A DNA stretch of 20,726 nucleotides, taken from positions 1 through 20,726 of the forward strand of contig CAKTSO010000016.1 of assembly GCA_934613185.1 (NCBI GenBank). The letters run 5' to 3'. This DNA is from an uncultured Clostridia bacterium (GTDB taxonomy: Bacteria > Bacillota > Clostridia > Christensenellales > Maliibacteriaceae). Below are positions 7,258-14,027 of this stretch, piece by piece. The position numbers and the translations under genes were made by a program. The notes under the pieces are model-generated. The model did no database searches. It worked only from the letters and a program-made list of their open reading frames with translations, and was not told the DNA's origin. Each line of letters starts with the position of its first letter. Position 1 is the first letter of the stretch.

Positions 7258-7551
7258 TTACGCATTGACGGCTTCGTCAACGGGATAAATGCTGACCTGC
7301 TTTTTATCGCGGCCTTTACGCTCGAAACGCACCACGCCGTCAACCAGAGCAAAGAGCGTGTCGTCCTTGCCGATGCCGACGTTCGTGCCGGGATGGATCT
7401 TGGTGCCGCGCTGGCGAACCAGAATGTTGCCGGCCAGAACTTCCTGACCGTCCGCACGCTTCACGCCCAGACGCTTGGATTCGCTGTCGCGGCCGTTGCG
7501 GGTGGAGCCCATTCCCTTTTTATGCGCGAAGAACTGCAGATTGAGCTTCAT
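7258..7551 (-). CDS. rpmA: 50S ribosomal protein L27 with cleavable N-terminal extension
   Basis: A 97-residue bL27, a component of the large subunit whose N-terminus reaches towards the peptidyl-transferase centre. The start MKLNLQFFA, followed by [20 protein letters not shown], is the Firmicutes form. The first nine residues are removed by the protease Prp after FFA, exposing the mature N-terminus. The rest ([20 protein letters not shown]) is canonical. GGAGGTG, seven bases before the ATG, lies in the last codons of the upstream prp gene, and only four bases separate the genes, so protease and substrate are co-translated. The gene ends the rplU-prp-rpmA operon at an intrinsic terminator. 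Confidence 0.98.
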   Translation of the reverse strand: MKLNLQFFAHKKGMGSTRNGRDSESKRLGVKRADGQEVLAGNILVRQRGTKIHPGTNVGIGKDDTLFALVDGVVRFERKGRDKKQVSIYPVDEAVNA

Positions 7552-7555
7552 ATCG

Positions 7556-7879
7556 CTACACCTCCATCGTATGGATCTCTAAGAATTTACCGTATTGGGA
7601 TTCAACGCCTGCCAAAGAACGAATTGCCGTTTTGACAAGCAATTGCTGCCCGAAGTCATCCTCCGGGGTCACGCGGACCGAATTGTCTTTCTCGTTGACA
7701 GCGGCACGGTCATTCTTTCCGAGAAGATCGAACCCCTCCAAAAGATTGCCCATCAGCGCCGAGACCGCCGCGCAGACCAGATCGTATCGACCGCCGCGAA
7801 GCTTGCCCGGCTGCGCATGCCCCTCGACATGGAGAAGCTTCACACAATCGCCGCTGCGCTTTACAAGAACTTCGATCAC
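7556..7879 (-). CDS. prp: Ribosomal-processing cysteine protease Prp (YsxB)
   Basis: A 107-residue cysteine protease that trims the N-terminal extension of L27 in Firmicutes. The catalytic His is His21 in EGHA, and the catalytic Cys is Cys36 in [11 protein letters not shown]. The His-Cys spacing is 15 residues, about three more than I recall for the usual family (GHAGY...DIVCAAVS), so the loop over the active site appears lengthened by QPGKLRGGR. The GTG start at 7879 lies six bases past the rplU stop with only a weak AAGG close by, so translation probably depends on coupling to rplU. The position between rplU and rpmA is conserved across Firmicutes. Confidence 0.94.
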   Translation of the reverse strand: MIEVLVKRSGDCVKLLHVEGHAQPGKLRGGRYDLVCAAVSALMGNLLEGFDLLGKNDRAAVNEKDNSVRVTPEDDFGQQLLVKTAIRSLAGVESQYGKFLEIHTMEV

Positions 7880-7885
7880 CTTGCG

Positions 7886-8194
7886 TTACGCGTTGATCGA
7901 AACGACTTCGATCTTCGTGTACGGCTGGCGATGGCCCTGCTTTTTGCGATAGGTCTTCTTGGACTTGTACTTGAAGATGACGATCTTCTCGCCCTTCACG
8001 TCGCCCAGAACCTTCGCAGTCACGCTCGCACCATCGACATAAGGCGTGCCGATGCGGGTATCGTCGCCGTCGGCCAGCATCAGAACATCAAATTTGACTT
8101 CCGCGCCCTCTTCAAGGCCAAGCTTCTCCACATAGAGAACTTCACCTTCCTTGACGCTGTACTGCTTGCCGCCGGTCATGATCACTGCAACCAT
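7886..8194 (-). CDS. rplU: 50S ribosomal protein L21
   Basis: A 102-residue bL21, a large-subunit protein that binds 23S rRNA. Diagnostic segments are VIMTGGKQYSV at the N-terminus, RIGTPYVDGASV in the middle, and KIVIFKYKSKKTYRKKQGHR, then QPYTKIEV at the C-terminus. The reading frame continues upstream to 8254 without a stop. The ATG at 8194 has GAGGAGGG seven bases upstream and gives the normal family length, so the extension is rejected. It heads the rplU-prp-rpmA operon behind a strong extended -10 promoter and a structured leader of about 80 bases. Confidence 0.97.
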   Translation of the reverse strand: MVAVIMTGGKQYSVKEGEVLYVEKLGLEEGAEVKFDVLMLADGDDTRIGTPYVDGASVTAKVLGDVKGEKIVIFKYKSKKTYRKKQGHRQPYTKIEVVSINA

Positions 8195-8275
8195 GGGTAT
8201 TCCCTCCTCTTTCCAGTCTCGCCGAAGCAAGGCAGCGCATCCGCGCATTTTCATTGGCCTTCCCCGAGCGGCTCG
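8195..8275 (-). promoter_or_regulatory. Structured 5' leader of rplU (possible L21 autoregulatory leader)
   Basis: Between the predicted transcript start near 8275 and ATG 8194 the RNA can form CGAG/CTCG (8275-8265), then a longer hairpin with outer arms AAGGC/GCCTT (8261-8257 with 8233-8229) and an inner GCGC-GGAT-GCGC stem (8246-8235). An L21 leader is a known RNA family in Firmicutes; I infer, but cannot confirm, that this is a member. Confidence 0.45.
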
Positions 8276-8281
8276 ACGAAC

Positions 8282-8311
8282 ATTATAGCACGAAATTTAC
8301 CGCGCTGTCAA
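8282..8311 (-). promoter_or_regulatory. Sigma-A promoter of rplU-prp-rpmA
   Basis: On the minus strand a perfect -35 TTGACA (8311-8306) and a perfect extended -10 TGCTATAAT (hexamer 8287-8282) are spaced by 18 bases. The predicted start is near 8275. It lies only 34 bases past the epimerase stop, so the ribosomal protein operon has its own promoter after the glycan genes. Confidence 0.85.
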
Positions 8312-8333
8312 CGCAGGCTTCCCGACAAATTTC

Positions 8334-8348
8334 ATAAGCGGCGCTTAT
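8334..8348 (-). terminator. Short hairpin at the epimerase stop codon
   Basis: A perfect ATAAGC/GCTTAT stem with a 3-base loop overlaps the TAA of the epimerase gene. The downstream minus strand has only a short AT-rich stretch (GAAATTT) and no clear T-run, so it would be a weak terminator at best. Confidence 0.35.
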
Positions 8349-9196
8349 TTTTCTTCGCTTCGCAGCACCGACTGCGCGAACGTGCAGATATTATAAGAAG
8401 AAAGATCACCGCTCATGCTTTTATCATAGACCAGCGTGCCGAACACCTTCTGGAGCGTTCCGACAACGCCGATCCCCATCGACACGGGAAAATTGAACGC
8501 TTTGGAACACAACAGCTTTTTCCCCGCGCAGTCGGCGACAAGGCGCGCAAGATCGCTCGTGGAAACGTATTCCGTGTTCTGCGGAAAATGCAGCCCCGGC
8601 TGCGGCCGATCGATCAAAAGCCGCAGAAATTCGCAGAGGTTTTCGATATAGATCATGCTGCGTTCGTTTTTATAGTCGGGGAAAAACGGCGCTTTTTTGA
8701 TCAGCGACGAAAGGCGCGGATAATTTCCGCGGCAGCCTTTTCCGTAGACCATCGGCGGCCGCACACAGCTGACGCAGAACGTCTCGTCCGAAAGCGGCAG
8801 TATCTTCCGCTCGGCCGCCAGCTTGCTTTTTCCGTAGGCGTCGCGCGGATTGCAGGGCGTGTCTGTCGTAATATGCCCGTGCGTCAAGCCGTAAACGCTC
8901 ATGGAGCTTAAAAAAACAAACGTGCCGACACCTGCCGTCTTCGCCTTTTGCGCCGTCTCGAAGGCAAGATCGCAGTTGACGGACATATACATCGCCTCAT
9001 CCGACGCGCGGATCTTTCGATGCGCGATCCCGGCGACGTGCACGACGGCGTCATACAGCGAAAAGTCCGCGTTTTTCCAGGCATCCGTCTGCATATCCAG
9101 CGTACTGACCGCGTATTCTCCGTCGAATTTTTCAAGATGTGCTGCAAGCGACGTGCCGATATAGCTTCCCGCGCCGGTAATCAATACTCTTTTCAT
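8345..9196 (-). CDS. NAD-dependent epimerase/dehydratase (extended SDR), surface glycan
   Basis: A 283-residue extended short-chain dehydrogenase of the GalE-like class that modifies nucleotide-activated sugars. The NAD-binding loop is GAGSYIG at residues 8-14. The catalytic Tyr and Lys are Tyr121 and Lys125 of YGKSK, with FLSSMSVYG before them. RPPMVYGKGCRGNYPRLSSL and SMIYIENLCEFL are characteristic of a clostridial branch often found beside sugar phosphotransferases. It is shorter than typical GalE (about 330 residues). A GGGGG site lies about four bases before ATG 9196. It is the last of three glycan genes after the dehydratase and the phosphoglycosyl transferase. The probable role is tailoring the first sugar of a surface polysaccharide or glycoprotein glycan; the exact sugar is not determinable. 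Confidence 0.85.
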   Translation of the reverse strand: MKRVLITGAGSYIGTSLAAHLEKFDGEYAVSTLDMQTDAWKNADFSLYDAVVHVAGIAHRKIRASDEAMYMSVNCDLAFETAQKAKTAGVGTFVFLSSMSVYGLTHGHITTDTPCNPRDAYGKSKLAAERKILPLSDETFCVSCVRPPMVYGKGCRGNYPRLSSLIKKAPFFPDYKNERSMIYIENLCEFLRLLIDRPQPGLHFPQNTEYVSTSDLARLVADCAGKKLLCSKAFNFPVSMGIGVVGTLQKVFGTLVYDKSMSGDLSSYNICTFAQSVLRSEEK

Positions 9197-9228
9197 CGTT
9201 CCCCCTTATGTTCCAATCATTCGAAACA

Positions 9229-9269
9229 CGCCGCGACGAAAGAAAGACGACTCTTTCCCCGCCGCGGCG
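9229..9269 (-). other. Inverted repeat between transferase and epimerase genes
   Basis: CGCCGCG (9229-9235) pairs with CGCGGCG (9263-9269), with a possible inner GAAAG/CTTTC pairing. No T-run follows on the minus strand. It may be an mRNA processing or stabilising hairpin within the operon; it could also be chance. Confidence 0.35.
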
Positions 9270-9274
9270 CCGCA

Positions 9275-9898
9275 TCAGCTTTTTTTCTGTTTATCCATCG
9301 CGCCCGTGCCGCCCTCGACGACACCCTCGCGCCGCACGACGACGACCACCGTGCCGACGATGCATTTCAAATCAAACCCAAGGCTCATCTTCTTAACGTA
9401 CTCGCCGTCCAGTGCCGCTTTTTCCGCGATCGGCAGTTCGTCGCGGCCGTTGATCTGCGCCCAGCCGGTCAGACCCGGGCGCACGTCGTTCGCGCCGTAT
9501 TTATCCCGCTCGTCCAGAAGATCGAACTGATTCCAAAGCGCGGGCCGCGGGCCGACGATCGCCATGTCGCCGCGCACGATGTTCCAAAGCTGCGGCAGCT
9601 CGTCAAGGCTCGTCTTGCGGAGAAACGCGCCCACGCGCGTGATATAGGAATCGGCGTTGTTCAGAAGATGCGTCGCCGTGTCATGCGGCGTATCCTGCCG
9701 CATCGTGCGGAATTTGACCATTTTAAAATCCCGGCGACCCTTCCCCGCGCGGCGCTGACAGAAGAAAACCGGCCCTTTGGAATCCAGCCGCACCGCGACC
9801 GCGATTACGGCAAAAAGCGGCGACAGAACGAGCATCGCCGCAAGCGCCAGAATGAAATCCAGCGCGCGTTTGAAAAAAAGATAAACCGCTTTCTTCAT
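9275..9898 (-). CDS. Polyprenyl-phosphate phosphoglycosyl transferase (PglC/WcaJ family)
   Basis: A 207-residue monotopic membrane enzyme that transfers a sugar-1-phosphate from a UDP-sugar to undecaprenyl phosphate, the first membrane step of many surface glycans. The N-terminal basic patch and hydrophobic helix ([20 protein letters not shown]) form the re-entrant membrane anchor. FKMVKFRTM at about 58-66 is a family motif, and the catalytic Asp-Glu dyad is Asp99-Glu100 in [17 protein letters not shown] at 115-119 and [17 protein letters not shown] complete the signature. It is the short, PglC-like form without the extra transmembrane domain of WbaP. AAGGG precedes ATG 9898. It lies 57 bases after the 4,6-dehydratase, the usual partner that makes its UDP-sugar donor. 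Confidence 0.92.
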   Translation of the reverse strand: MKKAVYLFFKRALDFILALAAMLVLSPLFAVIAVAVRLDSKGPVFFCQRRAGKGRRDFKMVKFRTMRQDTPHDTATHLLNNADSYITRVGAFLRKTSLDELPQLWNIVRGDMAIVGPRPALWNQFDLLDERDKYGANDVRPGLTGWAQINGRDELPIAEKAALDGEYVKKMSLGFDLKCIVGTVVVVVRREGVVEGGTGAMDKQKKS

Positions 9899-9955
9899 CT
9901 TGTTTCTTTCCCTTAATCGTCGAAAATAATCAAACCCGGCAGGATCGTTTCGGCG

Positions 9956-11821
9956 TCAGTTTTGTTCGGGTTCGTGATATTCCGGAACCATTCGCTTGAT
10001 TGCCTCCCGAATATGGTCGCTGTTGTCGGCGGCCTCTTCCCGAAGCGATTCCAGTCCTTCCCGGAACGCCGTCTCGTCAAACTCGATCGGATGGCCGATA
10101 TAAATCAGCTCGTTCTTCGTCTTTTCCAGCCCTTCTTCGTCCAGCAAAAGCTCTTCGTAAAGCTTCTCGCCGGGGCGAAGGCCGGTGTAGACGACTTCGA
10201 TGTCCACATCAGGCTCAAACCCGGACAGGCGGATCATATTGCGCGCAAGATCATCGATGCGCACGGGATCGCCCATGTCCAGCACGAAGATCTCGCCGCC
10301 CGCCGCATACGCCCCTGCCTGCAGGATCAAGGAGACCGCCTCGGGGATCGTCATGAAATAGCGGATGATGTCCTTATGCGTGACCGTGACGGGCCCGCCT
10401 TTTTCGATTTGTTCTTTAAACAGCGGAATGACGGAGCCGTTGCTCCCCAAAACGTTGCCGAAGCGCACGGCGACAAACCCCGTTTCGGAATGCTGATCCA
10501 TCATTTGAATGATCATCTCGCAGATGCGCTTGGACGCGCCCATGACGTTCGTCGGGCGCACGGCCTTGTCCGTCGAGACGAGGATAAAGCGCGACGCGCC
10601 GTAGCGATCCGCCGCCTGCGCCACGTTGAGCGTGCCAAAGACGTTGTTTTTGATCGCCTCGTTGGGGCTGTCCTCCATAAGCGGGACGTGTTTATGCGCC
10701 GCCGCGTGATAGACGAGGTCGGGATGATACGTCTCGAAGACGCTGTTGACGCGGTCGCGGTCGCGGACGGAACCGATCAGCACGACCGGCTCGAAGCCCG
10801 GGACGTTTCGACGCAGCTCCTGCTGAATCTCATAGGCATTATTCTCATAAATATCGAAAATAATGAGCTGTTTGGGCTGATAGCGAACGAGCTGGCGGCA
10901 AAGTTCGCTGCCGATGCTGCCGCCGCCGCCCGTGACAAGGACGACCTTGCCGCGCACATAGCGATCGATATGCGAAAGATCGACGTTGACGCTGTCGCGC
11001 CCGAGAAGATCTTCGACCTGCACGTTTCGAATCTGCTGAATGCTGACGTCGCCGTTTGCAAGCTGATACAGCGCCGGAAGCGTTTTGATATGGCAGCCGG
11101 TCTTCTGGCAGAGCGTCAGAAGTTCGCGTTTGGAACGATTGGATGCCGTCGGGATCGCAAGGACGATATCTTCGACCGCATAGCGCCGCGCGCACTCGGG
11201 GATCGCCTCGCGCGTGCCGACGATGCGCACGCCGTGCAGATACTGCCCGACTTTGGACGGATCGTCGTCAATGATGCACACGACGTTGTTGCGGGAATGA
11301 ATGCTCGTTTGAAACTCGTTCAAAATCGTCGAACCCGCTTCCCCCGCGCCGATGAGCATCGTCCGCCGAAGATTCGTCCGCCCCTTGGCACGCTTTAATA
11401 TATTGCGCACAACGCGCGGCGAAAGGCGGCTGACGCATGTCAGAAGGAACAGCAGCACAAAGTTGATCGCCGGAAGGCTTCGCGGCATGGAAAAGCCGCA
11501 CAAAAACATGCCGAACACATGCAAAAGCACCGTGCACAGGCTCGCGCCCGCGATGCGCATGACGTCGTCGACGCTCGCGAATTGCCACATGCTCGAATAC
11601 ATTTTAAACAGTCGAAACACGCCGATCGCCACGATCGTATGGATCGGCGCGTATCGCGCAAGATTCGACAGAAACGGCGAATCGACGAACATCCCGTGTT
11701 TGAATTCCACGCGCATATACAGCGCAAGGAACACCGCCAGGTTGACAAATGCGATATCCACCGCAACGAGCAGCGCCGTGCGGAGCAGTTTTTGTCTTTG
11801 AAACGTTCCAGTCTTACTCAT
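9956..11821 (-). CDS. Membrane NDP-sugar 4,6-dehydratase (PglF/CapD/WbpM family)
   Basis: A 621-residue integral-membrane enzyme, most likely a UDP-GlcNAc 4,6-dehydratase (inferred). About four hydrophobic helices occupy residues 12-35, 60-72, 90-110 and 117-131. A first Rossmann loop, LIGAGEAGS, is at 157-164, and the catalytic SDR domain starts with VTGGGGSIGSEL at about 296-307. The active site shows STDKA at 416-420 and MGASK at 427-431, where Met replaces the usual SDR Tyr, a hallmark of PglF/WbpM dehydratases. Length is typical. Its ATG at 11821 overlaps the rng stop in an ATGA, so translation is tied to RNase G. It supplies the keto-sugar for the phosphoglycosyl transferase and epimerase that follow. 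Confidence 0.92.
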   Translation of the reverse strand: MSKTGTFQRQKLLRTALLVAVDIAFVNLAVFLALYMRVEFKHGMFVDSPFLSNLARYAPIHTIVAIGVFRLFKMYSSMWQFASVDDVMRIAGASLCTVLLHVFGMFLCGFSMPRSLPAINFVLLFLLTCVSRLSPRVVRNILKRAKGRTNLRRTMLIGAGEAGSTILNEFQTSIHSRNNVVCIIDDDPSKVGQYLHGVRIVGTREAIPECARRYAVEDIVLAIPTASNRSKRELLTLCQKTGCHIKTLPALYQLANGDVSIQQIRNVQVEDLLGRDSVNVDLSHIDRYVRGKVVLVTGGGGSIGSELCRQLVRYQPKQLIIFDIYENNAYEIQQELRRNVPGFEPVVLIGSVRDRDRVNSVFETYHPDLVYHAAAHKHVPLMEDSPNEAIKNNVFGTLNVAQAADRYGASRFILVSTDKAVRPTNVMGASKRICEMIIQMMDQHSETGFVAVRFGNVLGSNGSVIPLFKEQIEKGGPVTVTHKDIIRYFMTIPEAVSLILQAGAYAAGGEIFVLDMGDPVRIDDLARNMIRLSGFEPDVDIEVVYTGLRPGEKLYEELLLDEEGLEKTKNELIYIGHPIEFDETAFREGLESLREEAADNSDHIREAIKRMVPEYHEPEQN

Positions 11822-13356
11822 TTGTCTTTTTGATCCTTATCCTTGCTTTGCCCGCCGATCAGGACGGTAATGTCGCGTCCGTCGAGCTTCGTCATCGGGC
11901 CGACCGCTTCTACCTGTACTGTCGCCTGATGAAGACAGCTCAGCGACTGCACGAACACGCGCCGCCCCTGCGGAATGCGCATGATCGGCTCTTTGGCGTA
12001 TTTTTCCGTAAGCACTCCGGCTACGGTCGGATGCAGGCGCACCAGAACGTCGCCGTCGGTATGATGCAGAAGATTCTCCGTCTCGCGCACTGCCTGAGAG
12101 ATCACGGCGATCTCGCTTTTGATCACACCTTCGCCGCGGCAGTACGGGCAGGGCTTTTCCAGAATGCTGGCGATGTTGTGCCGCGCCTTTTTGCGGGTGA
12201 TCTCCAATAATCCGAGCTGAGAAAACTCGCCGATGAACGTGCGCGTGCGATCCTCGGCAAAGCGCTGCGCCAGGCGCTTGCGCACGGCCTCTTTGTCTTC
12301 GTCGCTTTGCATGTCGATGAAGTCGACGATGATGATGCCGCCGATGTCGCGCAGGCGCATCTGCCGCGCGATCTCGTCCGCCGCCATGAGATTGACGGAG
12401 AGGATCGTGTCGCTGTGGCAGCTTTTGCCGACGCATTTGCCGCTGTTGACGTCGATGACCGTCAGCGCCTCCGTCGGGTCGATCACAAGATAACCGCCGT
12501 TTTTCAGCCATACTTTGCGGTTCATGAGTTTGGCCGTGCGCTGATCGACGCCGAAGGCGGTGAACATCTCCGTCTCCTGATCCCAGAAATGCACGCGGTC
12601 GGCAAGCTGCGGCGCCCAGGCGCGCACCATCGCAAGCGCACTTTCATAGCATTCCCGATCGTCGATCAAAACTTCGTCGTAGCTTTCGTCAAACCGATCA
12701 CGCAGGGCGCGCATGACGATGTCGCTGTCGTCGTGAACGAGCGCGGGCGCGCTGCTTTTTTCAATTCTCTTTCGAATATTGTCCCATCGTTCGGACAAAA
12801 ATGCGATCTCCCGCCCGATCGTATCGGCGTCGCAGCCCGAAGCGGCGGTGCGCATGATGACACCCATGCCCTTGGGACAGATGTTCCGCGCCATGTCGCG
12901 CAGACGAATGCGTTCCGCTTCGTCGGTGATGCGGCGGGACACGCCGACGTCTTCCGAATCGGTCAAAAGCACGACGCGGCGGCCCGGCAGCGTGATGTTC
13001 GCCGAAAGGCGCACGCCCTTTTCCCCGCCGGAGAGCTTGACCACCTGAACGACGATATCGTCGCCGACTTTGACCGGCGGCTTTTTGACGGTCTCGCCCG
13101 TCTGTTCGTCGCCGAATTTGAAATCGTCGCCGCAGCGCCCCGCGTCGCAGAAATGCAAAAACGCGCAACGCCTCAGACCGATATCGACAAACGCGGCGTC
13201 CATGCCGGGAAGTACACTGTCGACGCGGCCTTTGTAAATGCTGCCCATCGTCTGTTCGCAGCCTTCACAGGTATAGGCGAATTCCACCGGGTCGCCGTCG
13301 CAGAGGATCGCCATTTTCTTCATCAGCGGCCGCACCCGAATGAGCATCTGTTTCAT
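11818..13356 (-). CDS. rng: Ribonuclease G/E family endoribonuclease
   Basis: A 512-residue RNase E/G-type endonuclease, about RNase G length and without the long C-terminal scaffold of RNase E. An S1-like RNA-binding region spans roughly 36-125 (GSIYKGRVDSVLPGMDAAFV). The metal-binding catalytic aspartates are Asp302 (DVNSGK) and Asp345 (DFIDM), matching Asp303 and Asp346 of E. coli RNase E. The zinc-link motif CPYC at 403-406 is intact, suggesting dimers or tetramers. The family acts in rRNA maturation and mRNA decay. AGAGGTGA lies close before ATG 13356, and its start overlaps the DUF2344 stop (ATGA). In related genomes rng sits directly before rplU; here three glycan genes intervene. Confidence 0.95.
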   Translation of the reverse strand: MKQMLIRVRPLMKKMAILCDGDPVEFAYTCEGCEQTMGSIYKGRVDSVLPGMDAAFVDIGLRRCAFLHFCDAGRCGDDFKFGDEQTGETVKKPPVKVGDDIVVQVVKLSGGEKGVRLSANITLPGRRVVLLTDSEDVGVSRRITDEAERIRLRDMARNICPKGMGVIMRTAASGCDADTIGREIAFLSERWDNIRKRIEKSSAPALVHDDSDIVMRALRDRFDESYDEVLIDDRECYESALAMVRAWAPQLADRVHFWDQETEMFTAFGVDQRTAKLMNRKVWLKNGGYLVIDPTEALTVIDVNSGKCVGKSCHSDTILSVNLMAADEIARQMRLRDIGGIIIVDFIDMQSDEDKEAVRKRLAQRFAEDRTRTFIGEFSQLGLLEITRKKARHNIASILEKPCPYCRGEGVIKSEIAVISQAVRETENLLHHTDGDVLVRLHPTVAGVLTEKYAKEPIMRIPQGRRVFVQSLSCLHQATVQVEAVGPMTKLDGRDITVLIGGQSKDKDQKDK

Positions 13357-14027
13357 GCAGTCACCTCTTTATTCAGTTCCAGCAGATCGACCGGATGCGT
13401 TTCATCCCCCGCCCACAGCGCGCGCTGAAGGCAGCGGAACTGCGCGTCGCCCCCGCAGTACGCGCAGAAGCTCTGCGCCAGAAGCGTCGGCGACAAATTG
13501 GCCGCGCTCCCCGCCCGAAGGCGGACGGACAGGACGTCGCCGCGCATGCCCGCAGTCAAGATCATGGGCTTGATATCCACGGTGCGCACGCCTTTTTTGC
13601 TGTGCTTTTCCGTCAGGATCTCGGGCTGCGCGTAAAACGCCTTCCATTTTTCTTCCGCATCGGGGACGTTCAGAAACGTGATCGCCGCGTCGCACAGCGC
13701 CACGCGGGACATCAGCGCCGGATAATCGTCTTCCGCCATGCGGCTTCGCACGATGCTCAAGCCCTCCGGCAGCGCCGCGATCAGCGCGCGCGTGATCTCA
13801 AGCGCGTCGGCACCGTCTTCCACTTTGACGTCCATATACTCGGCGTGACTTGCCATTCCGACGGGCGAGGCCATCGCAAAGGACAAAATCGGATGCGGAT
13901 TGAAGCCGTTGGAATAGCACATCGGCACGTTTGCGCGGCGTAGCGCGCGCTGCATCGTGCGCATCAGGTCAAGATGCGAGACATAGACCGCCGCGCCGGT
14001 CTTGCGAAACTGTGCAAGATACCTCAT
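13353..14027 (-). CDS. TIGR03936-family (DUF2344) radical SAM-associated protein
   Basis: A 224-residue protein of the DUF2344 family, recognised by YLAQFRKTGAAVYVSHLDLM near the start, then RALRRANVPMCYSNGFNPHP and ASPVGMASHAEYMDV. These proteins are encoded next to, or fused with, TIGR03960 radical SAM enzymes, usually before rng and rplU; the reaction is not known. Start: GTG 14033 is too close to the GGGGGGG site, whereas ATG 14027 has it at five bases and forms an ATGA overlap with the radical SAM stop, so ATG 14027 is preferred. Its own stop overlaps the rng start in the same way. It is probably soluble, with no metal motif besides a Cys pair (CAYC) near the C-terminus. Confidence 0.9.
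   Translation of the reverse strand: MRYLAQFRKTGAAVYVSHLDLMRTMQRALRRANVPMCYSNGFNPHPILSFAMASPVGMASHAEYMDVKVEDGADALEITRALIAALPEGLSIVRSRMAEDDYPALMSRVALCDAAITFLNVPDAEEKWKAFYAQPEILTEKHSKKGVRTVDIKPMILTAGMRGDVLSVRLRAGSAANLSPTLLAQSFCAYCGGDAQFRCLQRALWAGDETHPVDLLELNKEVTA

Noticed and set aside
8195..8254. Upstream extension of rplU by 20 codons.
   Set aside because: It falls in the structured leader after the promoter; GAGGAGGG and family length fix ATG 8194.
9962..11398. A 478-codon plus-strand frame opposite the 4,6-dehydratase; similar frames lie opposite the TPR gene, rng and the radical SAM gene.
   Set aside because: Same antisense bias, with no ribosome site or recognisable protein; the opposite strand encodes complete known families.
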